Below are positions 50,770 to 60,194 of a DNA stretch of 64,000 nucleotides, one piece after another (positions within the stretch are counted from its first letter, which is position 1; each line of letters starts with the position of its first letter). The position numbers and the translations under genes are program-made. Location of the stretch: positions 2,170,001-2,234,000 of the forward strand of contig NZ_CP069004.1 of NCBI RefSeq assembly GCF_016801775.1. The letters run 5' to 3'. Below the pieces are notes generated by a model, which was not told the origin of the DNA, ran no database searches, and saw only the letters and a list, made by a program, of their open reading frames with translations. This DNA comes from Sulfitobacter mediterraneus (GTDB lineage Bacteria > Pseudomonadota > Alphaproteobacteria > Rhodobacterales > Rhodobacteraceae).

Positions 50770-52497
50770 TCAGGTTGGCAGGCCCACAACAAACCGGGCG
50801 CCCAGTGGTTCTGATGTGATGTCGGCCTCGGTCGGGCGAATATTCTCGGCCCAGATCACACCGCCATGCGCTTCCACGATCTGCTTGGAAATCGCCAGAC
50901 CCAGACCAGAGTTGTTGCCAAAATGCTCGACCGGCCGTTCGGAATAGAACCGCTTGAAAATCTTCGACAGAGCCTGATCTGGAATACCGGGGCCAGTGTC
51001 CTCAACGACGACAAGAACGCGGTTCTCACGCTTGCGCGCCCAAACCCGGATAGCATCGCCATCTTCGCAAAACGAAATGGCGTTTGTGATCAAATTCACA
51101 AAGACCTGCGCCAAACGGGCCTCTAGCCCGTGAACGAGAATCGGGTTGGCCGGCAGATCAGTGATGAAATCAATGCCTTTGCTCTTGGCATCCTCGCCCA
51201 GGTACTGGCTCAGGTTGCCAACCATATTGAGCAGATCGAACTGTTCTTCTTCTTCTTTGACCAGTTCTGAATCCAGACGCGATGCGTTCGAAATGTCGCT
51301 CACCAGACGGTCAAGGCGCCGCACGTCGTGATCAATCACATCCAGCAGTTTCTCGCGCTGATCTTCACGCTTGATCATCCGCAGCGTGCCAACAGCGGAG
51401 CGCAGCGAAGCCAATGGGTTCTTGATCTCATGCGCCACATCGGCTGCAAATTGTTCGTTGCCGTCAATCCGGTTGTAGAGCGCCGAAACCATGCCGCGCA
51501 ACGCGCCGGACAAGCGCCCGATCTCATCAGGCCGCGCGGTCAGATCAGGGATCCTTATCCGCCCCGGGTTCATCTTGCGGGCATCCTTGTCACGGCCAAG
51601 CTCGGCCGCAGCGGCCAGATCAGCCAGTGGATTGGCAATGGTTGACGCCAAAACAAGGCTCAGACCAATGGAAACCAGTGTGGCAATCACAAACATCTGC
51701 AAGACACGTTCACGTTCACTGCGGACAAGCTTATCAATTTCACCCGCGGCGGAGGCAATTGCCACAACGCCGAGCGGCTGCCCGGACTGCATTATGGGGG
51801 TCAGCACCGTGAACAAGGTGTTGCCATTGGCATCAATGGTGTTCTCGATATGCGTGCCGGAGGTCAGGCTACCGGCGATCAACGGTTTGAACTGGTCTTC
51901 CAATGGCAGGGCGGCGGCATCGTCCTGACCACCGCTAAACACGCCGGACACGGCATCCCAGACAAAGGTCAGCCCGTCTGTCAGCAATGTGCGACTGTCA
52001 TCCCCTTCTGCGCCAAGTTTTTCGGCCAAGGGCAAACGCCCTTCGCTGGTGGCAATCAGTGTCTCGGCGGTATCGAACACAAAAACATCGACGCCGCTGC
52101 GCAGATCGAGCCCCTCCAAGGTGGCCGCGACGTCAATGCCACCGCCGGTGGCAAGATCGACAACACCCCCCTCCGGCAACCGTGCCTCAATCACGTCGGC
52201 AATCAATTCCGCCTCAGACAAAAGCGAAGACGCCCGTTGAAGGGCCAGAGAATCCCGAGAGGAGTTCAGATACAAGATGCCCGCCACCAGCACATTCAAC
52301 GCAATCAGGTTGAACGTGATGATCTTGCGGGTCAGCGGCGAGGTGCGCAGCGAAAACAACCCACGCCGTTCGCGCCGCACGCGCAGCTCGTCCGGGGCGG
52401 ATTGATCCGGGGCGACCCAATCATCGCCCAGAACAACATCTCCGTCCCGTGGGGTGGTGCTCAGGTCCCGCACAAAGTTCCTTTCGGCCAGTGCCAT
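50770..52497 (-). CDS. chvG: Sensor histidine kinase ChvG/ExoS
   Basis: A 575-residue membrane kinase. The first helix (ITFNLIALNVLVAGILYL) and second (FVIATLVSIGLSLVLASTI) flank a periplasmic sensor of about 210 residues. A HAMP region follows, then the phospho-acceptor His in VAHEIKNPLASLRSAVG, and the ATPase domain with NAISFCEDGDAI, DTGPGIP and GLGLAISKQIVEAHGG. ChvG senses acid or envelope stress in relatives. It starts 9 nt after chvI. Confidence 0.94.
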   Translation of the reverse strand: MALAERNFVRDLSTTPRDGDVVLGDDWVAPDQSAPDELRVRRERRGLFSLRTSPLTRKIITFNLIALNVLVAGILYLNSSRDSLALQRASSLLSEAELIADVIEARLPEGGVVDLATGGGIDVAATLEGLDLRSGVDVFVFDTAETLIATSEGRLPLAEKLGAEGDDSRTLLTDGLTFVWDAVSGVFSGGQDDAAALPLEDQFKPLIAGSLTSGTHIENTIDANGNTLFTVLTPIMQSGQPLGVVAIASAAGEIDKLVRSERERVLQMFVIATLVSIGLSLVLASTIANPLADLAAAAELGRDKDARKMNPGRIRIPDLTARPDEIGRLSGALRGMVSALYNRIDGNEQFAADVAHEIKNPLASLRSAVGTLRMIKREDQREKLLDVIDHDVRRLDRLVSDISNASRLDSELVKEEEEQFDLLNMVGNLSQYLGEDAKSKGIDFITDLPANPILVHGLEARLAQVFVNLITNAISFCEDGDAIRVWARKRENRVLVVVEDTGPGIPDQALSKIFKRFYSERPVEHFGNNSGLGLAISKQIVEAHGGVIWAENIRPTEADITSEPLGARFVVGLPT

Positions 52498-52506
52498 CGG
52501 TTCAGA

Positions 52507-53208
52507 TCATTCTTCGTTATATCTGTAGCCGATGCCGTACAGTGTCTCAATCGCGGAGAACTCATCATCCGCGGTGCGCATCTTCTTACGCAGGCGTTTG
52601 ATGTGGCTGTCGATGGTGCGGTCATCCACATAGACCTGATCGTCATAGGCGACATCCATCAACTGATCGCGCGATTTTACAAAACCGGGGCGCTGCGCCA
52701 GTGCTTGGAGCAGCAGGAACTCTGTCACTGTGAGAGACACGTCCTTGCCCTTCCAGCTGACGGCGTGGCGCAGCGGATCCATCCGCAGATCGCCGCGTTC
52801 CATCACCTTGGTCTCTTCGGTCTCGCCCACCTCATCCGTGGCAACTGCGTCCTGCCGACGCAAAAGGGCGCGGATGCGTTCCACCAACAGGCGCTGGCTG
52901 AACGGTTTTTTCACGTAGTCATCTGCGCCCATCCGCAGGCCAAGAACCTCGTCAATCTCGTCATCTTTGGACGTGAGAAAGATCACTGGCATCGCAGTTT
53001 TCTGGCGCAACCGCTGGAGCAGGTCCATGCCGTCCATGCGCGGCATCTTGATATCCAGAACGGCCATATCGGGAAGGCGTTTGTTGAATGCGTCGAGTGC
53101 GGCCTGCCCGTCGTTGTAGGTTTCAACTTCAAAGCCTTCTGCTTCGAGAGTCATCGAAACAGACGTCAGGATGTTCCTGTCGTCGTCCACCAATGCAATT
53201 TTTGACAT
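52507..53208 (-). CDS. chvI: OmpR-family response regulator ChvI
   Basis: A 233-residue regulator. The receiver begins [17 protein letters not shown], with the phospho-acceptor Asp in [13 protein letters not shown] and the Lys in VKKPF. The DNA-binding wing has [19 protein letters not shown] and [15 protein letters not shown]. The ATG at 53208 is the family start. The gene is divergent from pckA, which relatives of ChvI are known to neighbour. Confidence 0.95.
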   Translation of the reverse strand: MSKIALVDDDRNILTSVSMTLEAEGFEVETYNDGQAALDAFNKRLPDMAVLDIKMPRMDGMDLLQRLRQKTAMPVIFLTSKDDEIDEVLGLRMGADDYVKKPFSQRLLVERIRALLRRQDAVATDEVGETEETKVMERGDLRMDPLRHAVSWKGKDVSLTVTEFLLLQALAQRPGFVKSRDQLMDVAYDDQVYVDDRTIDSHIKRLRKKMRTADDEFSAIETLYGIGYRYNEE

Positions 53209-53581
53209 TGCCTGTTTCCTTATGCTGCTCAATTTTTAATTTTTTGTTTTGAGGCCATTGATCAACACTTTTGCCCCCCGAATCAATCTCAAACTGCGAA
53301 TCAGTCCCGAAACACACCGTAATTTCGCCATAATTTGGTTAGGAATGGCGAAATTGCCGCAGTTTGCCCGATCGAACCCTGCCGCGATTTCAGGCGTTGC
53401 CCTGCGGAATTTGGGGCCTGAGGCCAAAGTTCGCCATGATGGCGCTAACTGCGGCAAAGCCGCCTGTTCATATCTTTCGCGGTCGTGTTATGAGGCGTTT
53501 CAAGGCCCTTTGAGGCCCAGGGCCAGTTGGCCCGATCAAGCCAGATAGCGCCAGTTTGCGCGCGCCTACAGGAGACATTGT
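53209..53581. other. Divergent chvI/pckA control region with inverted repeats
   Basis: About 370 nt without a gene. A perfect inverted repeat TTGCCGCAGTT (53354-53364) and AACTGCGGCAA (53447-53457), 82 nt apart, lies mid-region. A short AT-rich tract borders chvI. A weak pckA promoter candidate TTCATA-15 bp-TTATGA lies near 53467-53495. Regulation by ChvI is likely from position alone. Confidence 0.55.
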
Positions 53582-55180
53582 ATGACATTTGGACGGGTAA
53601 ACCCGCAGTTCCGCCTTGAGGATCAACAGATCAACGGGCTGGGCAATGTCTATTATAACCTGATGGAACCCGCGCTGATCGAAACCGCGCTCAAGCGCGG
53701 CGAGGGCACCCTTGGCAACGGTGGCGCGTTCCTTGTTACAACAGGCAAATTCACCGGACGCTCCCCCAAAGACAAACATGTCGTCAAGACAGACAGCGTC
53801 GCTGACAGCATTTGGTGGGAAAACAACGCGGAGATGTCGCCCGAAGGGTTTGACGCCCTATACGAAGACATGATCGCCCATATGCAAGGCGGCGAGTATT
53901 TCGTTCAGGATCTGGTGGGCGGTGCAGATCCGCGGCATGCCATCAACGTGCGCATGGTCACCGAGTTGGCTTGGCATGGCCTGTTCATCCGCACCATGCT
54001 GCGCCGGCCCGAGCGTGATGCATTGGATGAATTCATCGCCGATTTCACCGTCATCAACTGCCCCAGCTTTCAGGCAGATCCGAAGAAGCACAACTGCCGG
54101 TCCGAGACCGTGATCGCCATGAATTTTGACCGCAAGATGATCTTGATCGGCGGGACGGAATACGCAGGCGAGAACAAGAAATCCGTCTTTACCCTTTTGA
54201 ACTACCTGCTGCCGGAAAAGGGCATCATGCCAATGCACTGCTCTGCCAACCATGCGACGGGCAATCCTGTGGACACAGCGGTATTCTTTGGCCTGTCCGG
54301 GACCGGCAAAACGACACTCTCTGCCGATCCGCAGCGCACCTTGATTGGCGATGACGAACATGGCTGGTCTGACAATGGCACCTTCAACTTTGAGGGCGGC
54401 TGCTATGCCAAAACGATCAACCTCAGCGCCGAGGCAGAGCCAGAGATCTATGCGACCACCAAGAAATTCGGCACCGTCATCGAAAACATGGTCTTTGACG
54501 AAGACACCAAAGAACTGGACTTCAACGACGACAGCCTGACAGCCAACATGCGCTGCGCCTATCCGCTGCACTATATTTCAAACGCATCAGAAAAGGCTGT
54601 GGGCGGCCATCCCAAGAATATCATCATGCTGACCTGCGATGCCTTTGGCGTCTTGCCCCCCATTGCGCGGCTGACCCCGGCACAGGCGATGTATCATTTC
54701 CTGTCCGGCTTCACCTCCAAAGTGGCCGGAACAGAGCGCGGCGTGACCGAGCCGGAGCCGACCTTCTCCACCTGTTTTGGAGCGCCTTTCATGCCGCGCC
54801 GGCCGGAGGTTTACGGCAACCTGCTGCGCGAAAAGATCGCCCAACATGGCGCGACCTGCTGGTTGGTGAACACCGGCTGGACCGGCGGGGCATACGGCAC
54901 CGGCTCACGCATGCCGATCAAAGCCACACGCGCCTTGCTGACCGCCGCGCTTGAAGGGGCTCTGGCGGATGTAAAATACCGCAAGGATGCAAACTTCGGT
55001 TTTGAAGTACCCGTATCTGTAGACGGTGTCCCTGACATCCTGCTGGATCCGCGCCGCACATGGGACAATGCTGAAGCCTACGACCGTCAAGCGACCAAGC
55101 TGGTCAATATGTTCTCCGAAAACTTTGCACAGTATCTGCCCTTCATTGATGATGATGTGAAAGCCGCCGCTATCGGCTGA
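53582..55180 (+). CDS. pckA: Phosphoenolpyruvate carboxykinase (ATP)
   Basis: A 532-residue enzyme. The nucleotide-binding P-loop is [14 protein letters not shown], the adenine/metal block is [20 protein letters not shown], and [18 protein letters not shown] is near the C-terminus. It converts oxaloacetate to PEP, the exit from the TCA cycle to gluconeogenesis, as needed for growth on acetate or TCA intermediates. A 20-bp perfect terminator follows. Confidence 0.97.
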   Translation: MTFGRVNPQFRLEDQQINGLGNVYYNLMEPALIETALKRGEGTLGNGGAFLVTTGKFTGRSPKDKHVVKTDSVADSIWWENNAEMSPEGFDALYEDMIAHMQGGEYFVQDLVGGADPRHAINVRMVTELAWHGLFIRTMLRRPERDALDEFIADFTVINCPSFQADPKKHNCRSETVIAMNFDRKMILIGGTEYAGENKKSVFTLLNYLLPEKGIMPMHCSANHATGNPVDTAVFFGLSGTGKTTLSADPQRTLIGDDEHGWSDNGTFNFEGGCYAKTINLSAEAEPEIYATTKKFGTVIENMVFDEDTKELDFNDDSLTANMRCAYPLHYISNASEKAVGGHPKNIIMLTCDAFGVLPPIARLTPAQAMYHFLSGFTSKVAGTERGVTEPEPTFSTCFGAPFMPRRPEVYGNLLREKIAQHGATCWLVNTGWTGGAYGTGSRMPIKATRALLTAALEGALADVKYRKDANFGFEVPVSVDGVPDILLDPRRTWDNAEAYDRQATKLVNMFSENFAQYLPFIDDDVKAAAIG

Positions 55181-55191
55181 TCTGCAGAACA

Positions 55192-55235
55192 AAAAAGAAA
55201 AAGAGCCGCAGAAACCTGCGGCTCTTTTTCTTTTT
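55192..55235. terminator. Perfect 20-bp bidirectional terminator after pckA
   Basis: Arms 55192-55211 and 55216-55235 are perfectly complementary around AAAC. The GC core AGCCGCAG/CTGCGGCT is flanked by A/T-runs on both sides, so it serves pckA and the convergent gene. Confidence 0.92.
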
Positions 55236-55252
55236 GCCAAAGGATAGTCAGG

Positions 55253-55969
55253 TCAGGCCGCTTCCATAACCAGATCTTCGACAGGAATATCCAGCAAGAA
55301 CCGCGCGTCTTCCTGGCTGAGCCAGGTCAGGAACGCCTCGATCGGCACATCGCGGCCAGCGATCTGCCATTTCAATGCATTCGGTTCGTTGTGCATATAG
55401 CCCATCCGCTCAGAGAACCCTTTGAACGCTACGGTGCGCAACATAAAGCCGAACATGAAGTCAGGATTCCAACGGCGCGTCACCTCAAGCAGGCCTGTAC
55501 GCGCCAGAACCGTCGACAAACCAGAGCCGCGATACTTGCCCTTCTCGGGGGCCATCCAAACTTCGCCATGATAAACAACGTTGCCAACAATACGGTGGGA
55601 GCCCGGCGTCGCGCGAAACCGCGACCGCTCAAGGTTGACACCCGGAATTGGCGGCGGGAAATCCCGGAACCGGCTAAGTAGATGATTGGCCAGTGTTTTT
55701 CCGCGCAAAGGCACCTTCTTCGCCGCTTGGGTGTGGATCAATTCGCCCTCTTTGTTCCGCCCAATCAGCCAAAAGGCATTCTTCTTCGACAGATCATGCA
55801 TTTCGTAATTGAAAGGCGCGCCGAGATTCTGAACCTTGCGTTCTTCTGAAATAATCCGGCTGTATTCCTCGAAATCACTACCAATTGTGACTTCGACCCC
55901 GTGAGCCCGCAATACATTGCGACTGGTCGCGATAAACGGCGCCGCGTCCTGAGGGAATTGGATCGTCAT
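55253..55969 (-). CDS. Uncharacterised protein with GNAT-like features
   Basis: A 238-residue soluble protein; AAGGAG precedes the ATG. The segment NVVYHGEVWMAPEKGKYRG and SGLSTVLARTGLLEV resembles acetyltransferase motif A (a beta strand followed by RxxGxG/A-like RGSGLS). A late FKGFSERMGYMHNE would be the family's terminal strand. The N-terminal part (about 1-100) has no recognised motif. The GNAT call is tentative. The LysR-type gene lies 98 nt upstream on the same strand, so the two may be linked. Confidence 0.7.
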   Translation of the reverse strand: MTIQFPQDAAPFIATSRNVLRAHGVEVTIGSDFEEYSRIISEERKVQNLGAPFNYEMHDLSKKNAFWLIGRNKEGELIHTQAAKKVPLRGKTLANHLLSRFRDFPPPIPGVNLERSRFRATPGSHRIVGNVVYHGEVWMAPEKGKYRGSGLSTVLARTGLLEVTRRWNPDFMFGFMLRTVAFKGFSERMGYMHNEPNALKWQIAGRDVPIEAFLTWLSQEDARFLLDIPVEDLVMEAA

Positions 55970-56067
55970 ACTCTGTCTCCTTTGGCCTATTGTTTCTCAC
56001 ACTAGTACAAACAGCAAAAAAACACCCGATAATTGAATCGGATGGCCAAAGTTGTTGAGATATGATG

Positions 56068-57009
56068 TTATTTTCCGGAAATTCCCCTTTCGAATACGGC
56101 ATCTTCGGGGTCGAACGCGATGGGCGTAACCGGGTCTAGTGATTCGATCAGCGATGGGTCGAGCCCGCTGATCCGGACCTGATCCACTGGCAGAATCAGC
56201 GACATAACCGCCGGTGATCCATCCGGAAAGAACCCGCTGAGAATCAATCTTTGATAGGCAACAGGGGCAAGCGAATCGCTTGGAAGGCGCGGCATTCGGG
56301 TAAAAACGTGGTCCAGACGCGCAGTTTGGGTGGCTTCAACCTCGTGGAATGCCTCGTAAATCAGGTAGGAAAACTCCTCACCGGCAGGCATTTGACTGAT
56401 CGGGCGGCCAATACTTGAGCGGGCATAGTCCTGTCCGAACCAATTCACATAGACCGATTTTTGGCCAAATTCGACGCAGATCCACGCCCCTTCGGTCTGC
56501 CGATAGATGATCAGATAGGGACGGACATGTGCAAATTGCGGGCTCTCAATTTCGCCCGCAGACATCGCCCAAGCACGAAATGTTTCGCGCAACAGCAAGG
56601 ACGGGTCTTTCCAAATGCGGCCGATGGGTTGCTGTTCTTGATAGAAATCCCACTTTCCTACATGCGCCTTGAGAAGCTGCAAATGACCAACAGAACTGAC
56701 CTGCCCGCGCAGCCAAGTGGTCCCGCGGGCCAATAAATCCTTGGCTCCCGGCAGTGCGGCCTCTCCTGCGGCGGTCAATTGGTAGCGGCGGTCATCGACG
56801 AAGAAAAGCTGCGCACCCATCTGTTCTTCGAGCGTAGAGATGTGCCGCCTGACAGTCTGCCGCGTGCTGTCGAGCTCTTTCACGGCATGAGACAGGTTCA
56901 GCGTCGCAGCAAGGGTTACGAAAGACCGTATCATTTCAAACAAGAGCGCCGGTGGCGGAGCAGGCGCGTCCGATGCCGCCTCGGGCTTGGGATTAAGATG
57001 TTGGTTCAT
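56068..57009 (-). CDS. LysR-type HTH protein with an atypical C-terminal domain
   Basis: A 313-residue protein. The N-terminal winged helix (about 25-85) reads LAATLNLSHAVKELDSTRQT then VRRHISTLEEQMGAQLF, a clear LysR-type HTH. The remaining ~220 residues do not look like the periplasmic-binding effector domain. They contain GAWICVEFGQKSVYVNWFGQ and SYLIYEAFHEVEATQTARLD, suggestive of a PAS- or ligand-like fold I cannot name. It is divergent from the XRE gene over an operator-like direct repeat. Confidence 0.8.
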   Translation of the reverse strand: MNQHLNPKPEAASDAPAPPPALLFEMIRSFVTLAATLNLSHAVKELDSTRQTVRRHISTLEEQMGAQLFFVDDRRYQLTAAGEAALPGAKDLLARGTTWLRGQVSSVGHLQLLKAHVGKWDFYQEQQPIGRIWKDPSLLLRETFRAWAMSAGEIESPQFAHVRPYLIIYRQTEGAWICVEFGQKSVYVNWFGQDYARSSIGRPISQMPAGEEFSYLIYEAFHEVEATQTARLDHVFTRMPRLPSDSLAPVAYQRLILSGFFPDGSPAVMSLILPVDQVRISGLDPSLIESLDPVTPIAFDPEDAVFERGISGK

Positions 57010-57027
57010 AACGGGCCTATAGTATGT

Positions 57028-57062
57028 AAATCATCCATTAGCGCAACAAAAATCATCCATCA
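57028..57062. promoter_or_regulatory. Operator-like direct repeats with 22-bp period
   Basis: AAATCATCCATTA (57028-57040) and AAATCATCCATCA (57050-57062) differ at one base and are offset by 22 bp, two helical turns, just upstream of the LysR-type start. Binding by the LysR-type or XRE protein is plausible. Confidence 0.5.
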
Positions 57063-57157
57063 ATTGTACATATTTCTCCCAAAAGTGGAAAAATCTATTC
57101 AATTGAACGCGCTTAAGAAGTTCGCGATCAATGTCAGGCACAACCAGAGGTTTTTTT

Positions 57158-57517
57158 ATGTCACATCCAGTCGATATTCACGTTGGCCGCAAGCTGAAGC
57201 AGATCCGCACATTGCGGCGCCTGTCCCAGACCGACGTCGCCAAGAAGCTGAACCTGTCTTTCCAGCAGATTCAAAAATACGAGATCGGTTCAAACCGGGT
57301 CGCTGCAAGCCGCCTTTTTGAATTGGCTCAAATCCTTGATGTTCCGCCGTCCTACTTCTTCGAAGGTCTGCACGACAACAACAACGCCGCCCCTGCCCAG
57401 GACGCCGGGATGGAGATCGTGACCGCACTTGCCGCGATCAAAGACGAAGCGGTCAAAACCCGCATCAAAACCTTCATTGAAGACGTTTCAGGCGTCACCG
57501 TCGCACGGCGCGGCTAG
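57158..57517 (+). CDS. XRE-family helix-turn-helix regulator
   Basis: A 119-residue protein. The HTH at about 10-65 reads KLKQIRTLRRLSQTDVAKKL then SFQQIQKYEIGSNRV, with LDVPPSYFFEGL closing the domain. The C-terminal ~45 residues are helical (EIVTALAAIKDEAVKTRIKT). AGAGG precedes the ATG at 57158. This organisation is common in alphaproteobacteria for small repressors; the target is unknown. Confidence 0.9.
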   Translation: MSHPVDIHVGRKLKQIRTLRRLSQTDVAKKLNLSFQQIQKYEIGSNRVAASRLFELAQILDVPPSYFFEGLHDNNNAAPAQDAGMEIVTALAAIKDEAVKTRIKTFIEDVSGVTVARRG

Positions 57518-57562
57518 ATCTGGGGCGCAACAGCGACCCCAAAAAGGGTCGGCCCAAGCGCT

Positions 57563-58327
57563 CTAGAACAGAGCGCGGCGTACCAAATTTGCACCAGCAA
57601 ACAGCAGGACAATCAACGTAGACCGCCGGAAGATCTTTTGATCTATCCGGTCGGAGACGCGTCCGCCCAGCCACATGCCAAACAACGCAGGCGGCAGAAG
57701 GGCCAGCGAAAATGGCAACGTCTCGGCACGCAGTACACCTGACCCGAGATGTGCGCCAAACAGCGCCAACGCCCCCCCGCTGTAAATCACCCCCTGAATG
57801 CGCATCTGGTCCTGTTTTGCGGTCTCAAGCGCAGTCAGATACATCACAGTTGGCGGCCCCCAGACACCGGACAGCCCGCCGATAAAGCCCGCAATTGCCC
57901 CGATCACCGCTTCAACCGCCGCAGACTGGCCAGAGAGACGTAACGTCACTCCAAGAAGCTGGATCAGCACGAACACCATAACCGGCACCCCGATCAGCAG
58001 TTGCAGGGTCTCAACCGGCACAGTCCGAACCATCTGCGCGGATGTCACAAGAGCAATCCCGCCAACGGCGAGAAACACACGAAACGCTTTGATTGATTGC
58101 CAGGCGGCCCCAACCCCTTGCCTCAGGGACTGAACCGTATTGGCGACGAGCGTGGGAATGATCAGCCCTGCCAGCGCATATTCCGGCGCGATAAAGGTGG
58201 TCAGCCCCGAGATGATGACCAAAGGCATCGCAAACCCCACAACACCTTTTACGAATCCGCCAAAAACCGCGATCAACAGGGCAAGCGACAAGGTGGCGGG
58301 CGTCAAAAAGGGAAAAATCGCATCCAT
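57563..58327 (-). CDS. TSUP (TauE/SafE) family transporter
   Basis: A 254-residue membrane protein with about eight helices in two repeats (AVFGGFVKGVVGFAMPLVII in the first, AIAGFIGGLSGVWGPPTVMY in the second, the paired family signature). The family exports sulfonates, sulfite or related anions. The start was set at ATG 58327 because a longer frame adds 49 unlikely residues; its Shine-Dalgarno is weak. It is divergent from the acyl-CoA dehydrogenase gene. Confidence 0.88.
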   Translation of the reverse strand: MDAIFPFLTPATLSLALLIAVFGGFVKGVVGFAMPLVIISGLTTFIAPEYALAGLIIPTLVANTVQSLRQGVGAAWQSIKAFRVFLAVGGIALVTSAQMVRTVPVETLQLLIGVPVMVFVLIQLLGVTLRLSGQSAAVEAVIGAIAGFIGGLSGVWGPPTVMYLTALETAKQDQMRIQGVIYSGGALALFGAHLGSGVLRAETLPFSLALLPPALFGMWLGGRVSDRIDQKIFRRSTLIVLLFAGANLVRRALF

Positions 58328-58472
58328 GCGTCTACATAACACCTCTGGTTTTCGCTGCACCCGCAATTTCGCCGCGTAATTTTCGAACAAAATGTCACAT
58401 TCAAACGTATCTTTGTTGTGCTGCACCTGCGAAAGAGATATGCCGTGGCCAAGCAAAAAGAGGATCAGAAAC

Positions 58473-60158
58473 ATGGCTCATGATGGTCAGGACGTGACAA
58501 TGCACACTTCGATTATTCTCGACAACCTGTTGGAACTGACGGCTGCTGCGGTTGGTCCGGTTGATGCGGTTCTGGAAAAAGCTGTCAAATCCGTCCGCGC
58601 CCTGGTCAGTGCCGATGGCCGCGTTTCTGCTGCGCTTATTGAGCAACATCAAACAGCTGCGCATGGTTTGGCATGGCTTGCGACCTACGCACAGGCGCTA
58701 CGGCAAATGCAAAAATGGGCCGAAAAGTTGTCCGGTGAGGGTCGCTTTGGCGAGACCGAGCAACTGATCCACCAGATCGCCTTTGGTGAATACCTCTGGC
58801 AGATCTACGGCGGCATCCAGATGAATCAGGGGGAAATGCTGCGCCTGCAAGATCTTGGACTGTCCCAAGACGACATGCGCGACATGATGGACCCCGCCAT
58901 CATGGCCCTGACCCAAGGTGGCAACACCCAGAATGCCCGCACCCGCCTGGTCGAGCTGATGCAGGAACACTCCGCAAATATCACCGTCGGCGCGAGTGGT
59001 CTTGACGAAGAGCTAGAGATGATCCGTGAACAATTCCGCCGCTATGCAGTGGAGAAGGTTGAACCCTTTGCCCACGATTGGCATCTCAACGATGAGCTGA
59101 TCCCGATGGAGGTTATCAACGAGCTGGCCGAGATGGGCGTCTTTGGCCTCACCATTCCGGAAGAATACGGCGGGTTCGGCCTGTCCAAAGCTTCCATGTG
59201 CGTGGTCTCCGAAGAACTCTCGCGCGGCTATATCGGTGTTGGTTCGCTCGGCACCCGTTCCGAGATTGCGGCGGAATTGATCATCGCAGGCGGCACGGAC
59301 GAGCAAAAAACCAAATGGTTGCCCCGCATTGCCTCTGCCGAAACCTTGCCCACGGCCGTCTTTACAGAACCGAACACCGGCTCCGATCTGGGCTCCCTCC
59401 GAACCCGCGCCGTGAAAGAAGGCGACAACTACAAGATAACCGGCAACAAGACCTGGATCACCCATGCCGCCCGCACCCATGTGATGACATTGCTGGCCCG
59501 CACCGATCCGAACACAACCGATTATCGCGGGTTGTCCATGTTCCTGGCGGAAAAGACCCCCGGCACCGATGAAGACCCCTTCCCGACCGAAGGCATGACC
59601 GGCGGCGAGATCGAAGTGCTCGGCTATCGCGGTATGAAAGAATACGAACTGGGCTTTGACGGGTTTGAGGTTAAAGGCGAGAACCTTCTTGGCGGTGAAG
59701 AGGGCAAGGGTTTCAAGCAATTGATGGAGACCTTTGAAAGCGCCCGAATCCAGACCGCGGCCCGCGCCATCGGCGTGGCGCAATCGGCGTTGGATATTTC
59801 GATGCAATATGCGCAGGATCGCAAGCAATTCGGCAAGGCGCTGATCAACTTCCCGCGTGTGTCGTCCAAACTGGCAATGATGGCGGTGGAATTGATGGTT
59901 GCGCGCCAATTGACCTATTTCTCCGCCTTTGAAAAAGACGAGGGGCGCCGCTGCGACGTTGAGGCAGGCATGGCCAAATTGCTGGGCGCCCGTGTCGCCT
60001 GGGCGGCGGCGGACAATGGTCTGCAAATCCACGGCGGCAACGGCTTTGCGCTGGAATACAAAATCAGCCGCGTTTTGTGTGACGCCCGCATCCTGAATAT
60101 CTTTGAAGGGGCGGCAGAAATTCAGGCGCAGGTGATCTCACGCCGTCTTTTGGGCTAA
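58473..60158 (+). CDS. mcd: Acyl-CoA dehydrogenase with N-terminal extension, probable (2S)-methylsuccinyl-CoA dehydrogenase
   Basis: A 561-residue flavoprotein. About 175 extra helical residues precede an ordinary acyl-CoA dehydrogenase (FTEPNTGSDLGS, QDRKQFGKALINFP, IHGGNGFALEYKISR, and the catalytic-base region FEGAAEIQAQ). That size and extension match methylsuccinyl-CoA dehydrogenase of the ethylmalonyl-CoA pathway, which oxidises (2S)-methylsuccinyl-CoA to mesaconyl-CoA. GAGG lies 9 nt before the ATG at 58473. The specific name is inferred; a different long-form acyl-CoA dehydrogenase is possible. Confidence 0.85.
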   Translation: MAHDGQDVTMHTSIILDNLLELTAAAVGPVDAVLEKAVKSVRALVSADGRVSAALIEQHQTAAHGLAWLATYAQALRQMQKWAEKLSGEGRFGETEQLIHQIAFGEYLWQIYGGIQMNQGEMLRLQDLGLSQDDMRDMMDPAIMALTQGGNTQNARTRLVELMQEHSANITVGASGLDEELEMIREQFRRYAVEKVEPFAHDWHLNDELIPMEVINELAEMGVFGLTIPEEYGGFGLSKASMCVVSEELSRGYIGVGSLGTRSEIAAELIIAGGTDEQKTKWLPRIASAETLPTAVFTEPNTGSDLGSLRTRAVKEGDNYKITGNKTWITHAARTHVMTLLARTDPNTTDYRGLSMFLAEKTPGTDEDPFPTEGMTGGEIEVLGYRGMKEYELGFDGFEVKGENLLGGEEGKGFKQLMETFESARIQTAARAIGVAQSALDISMQYAQDRKQFGKALINFPRVSSKLAMMAVELMVARQLTYFSAFEKDEGRRCDVEAGMAKLLGARVAWAAADNGLQIHGGNGFALEYKISRVLCDARILNIFEGAAEIQAQVISRRLLG

Positions 60159-60194
60159 ACTGGCGGGGCGGATCACTCCGCCCCGGCCAAGGCT

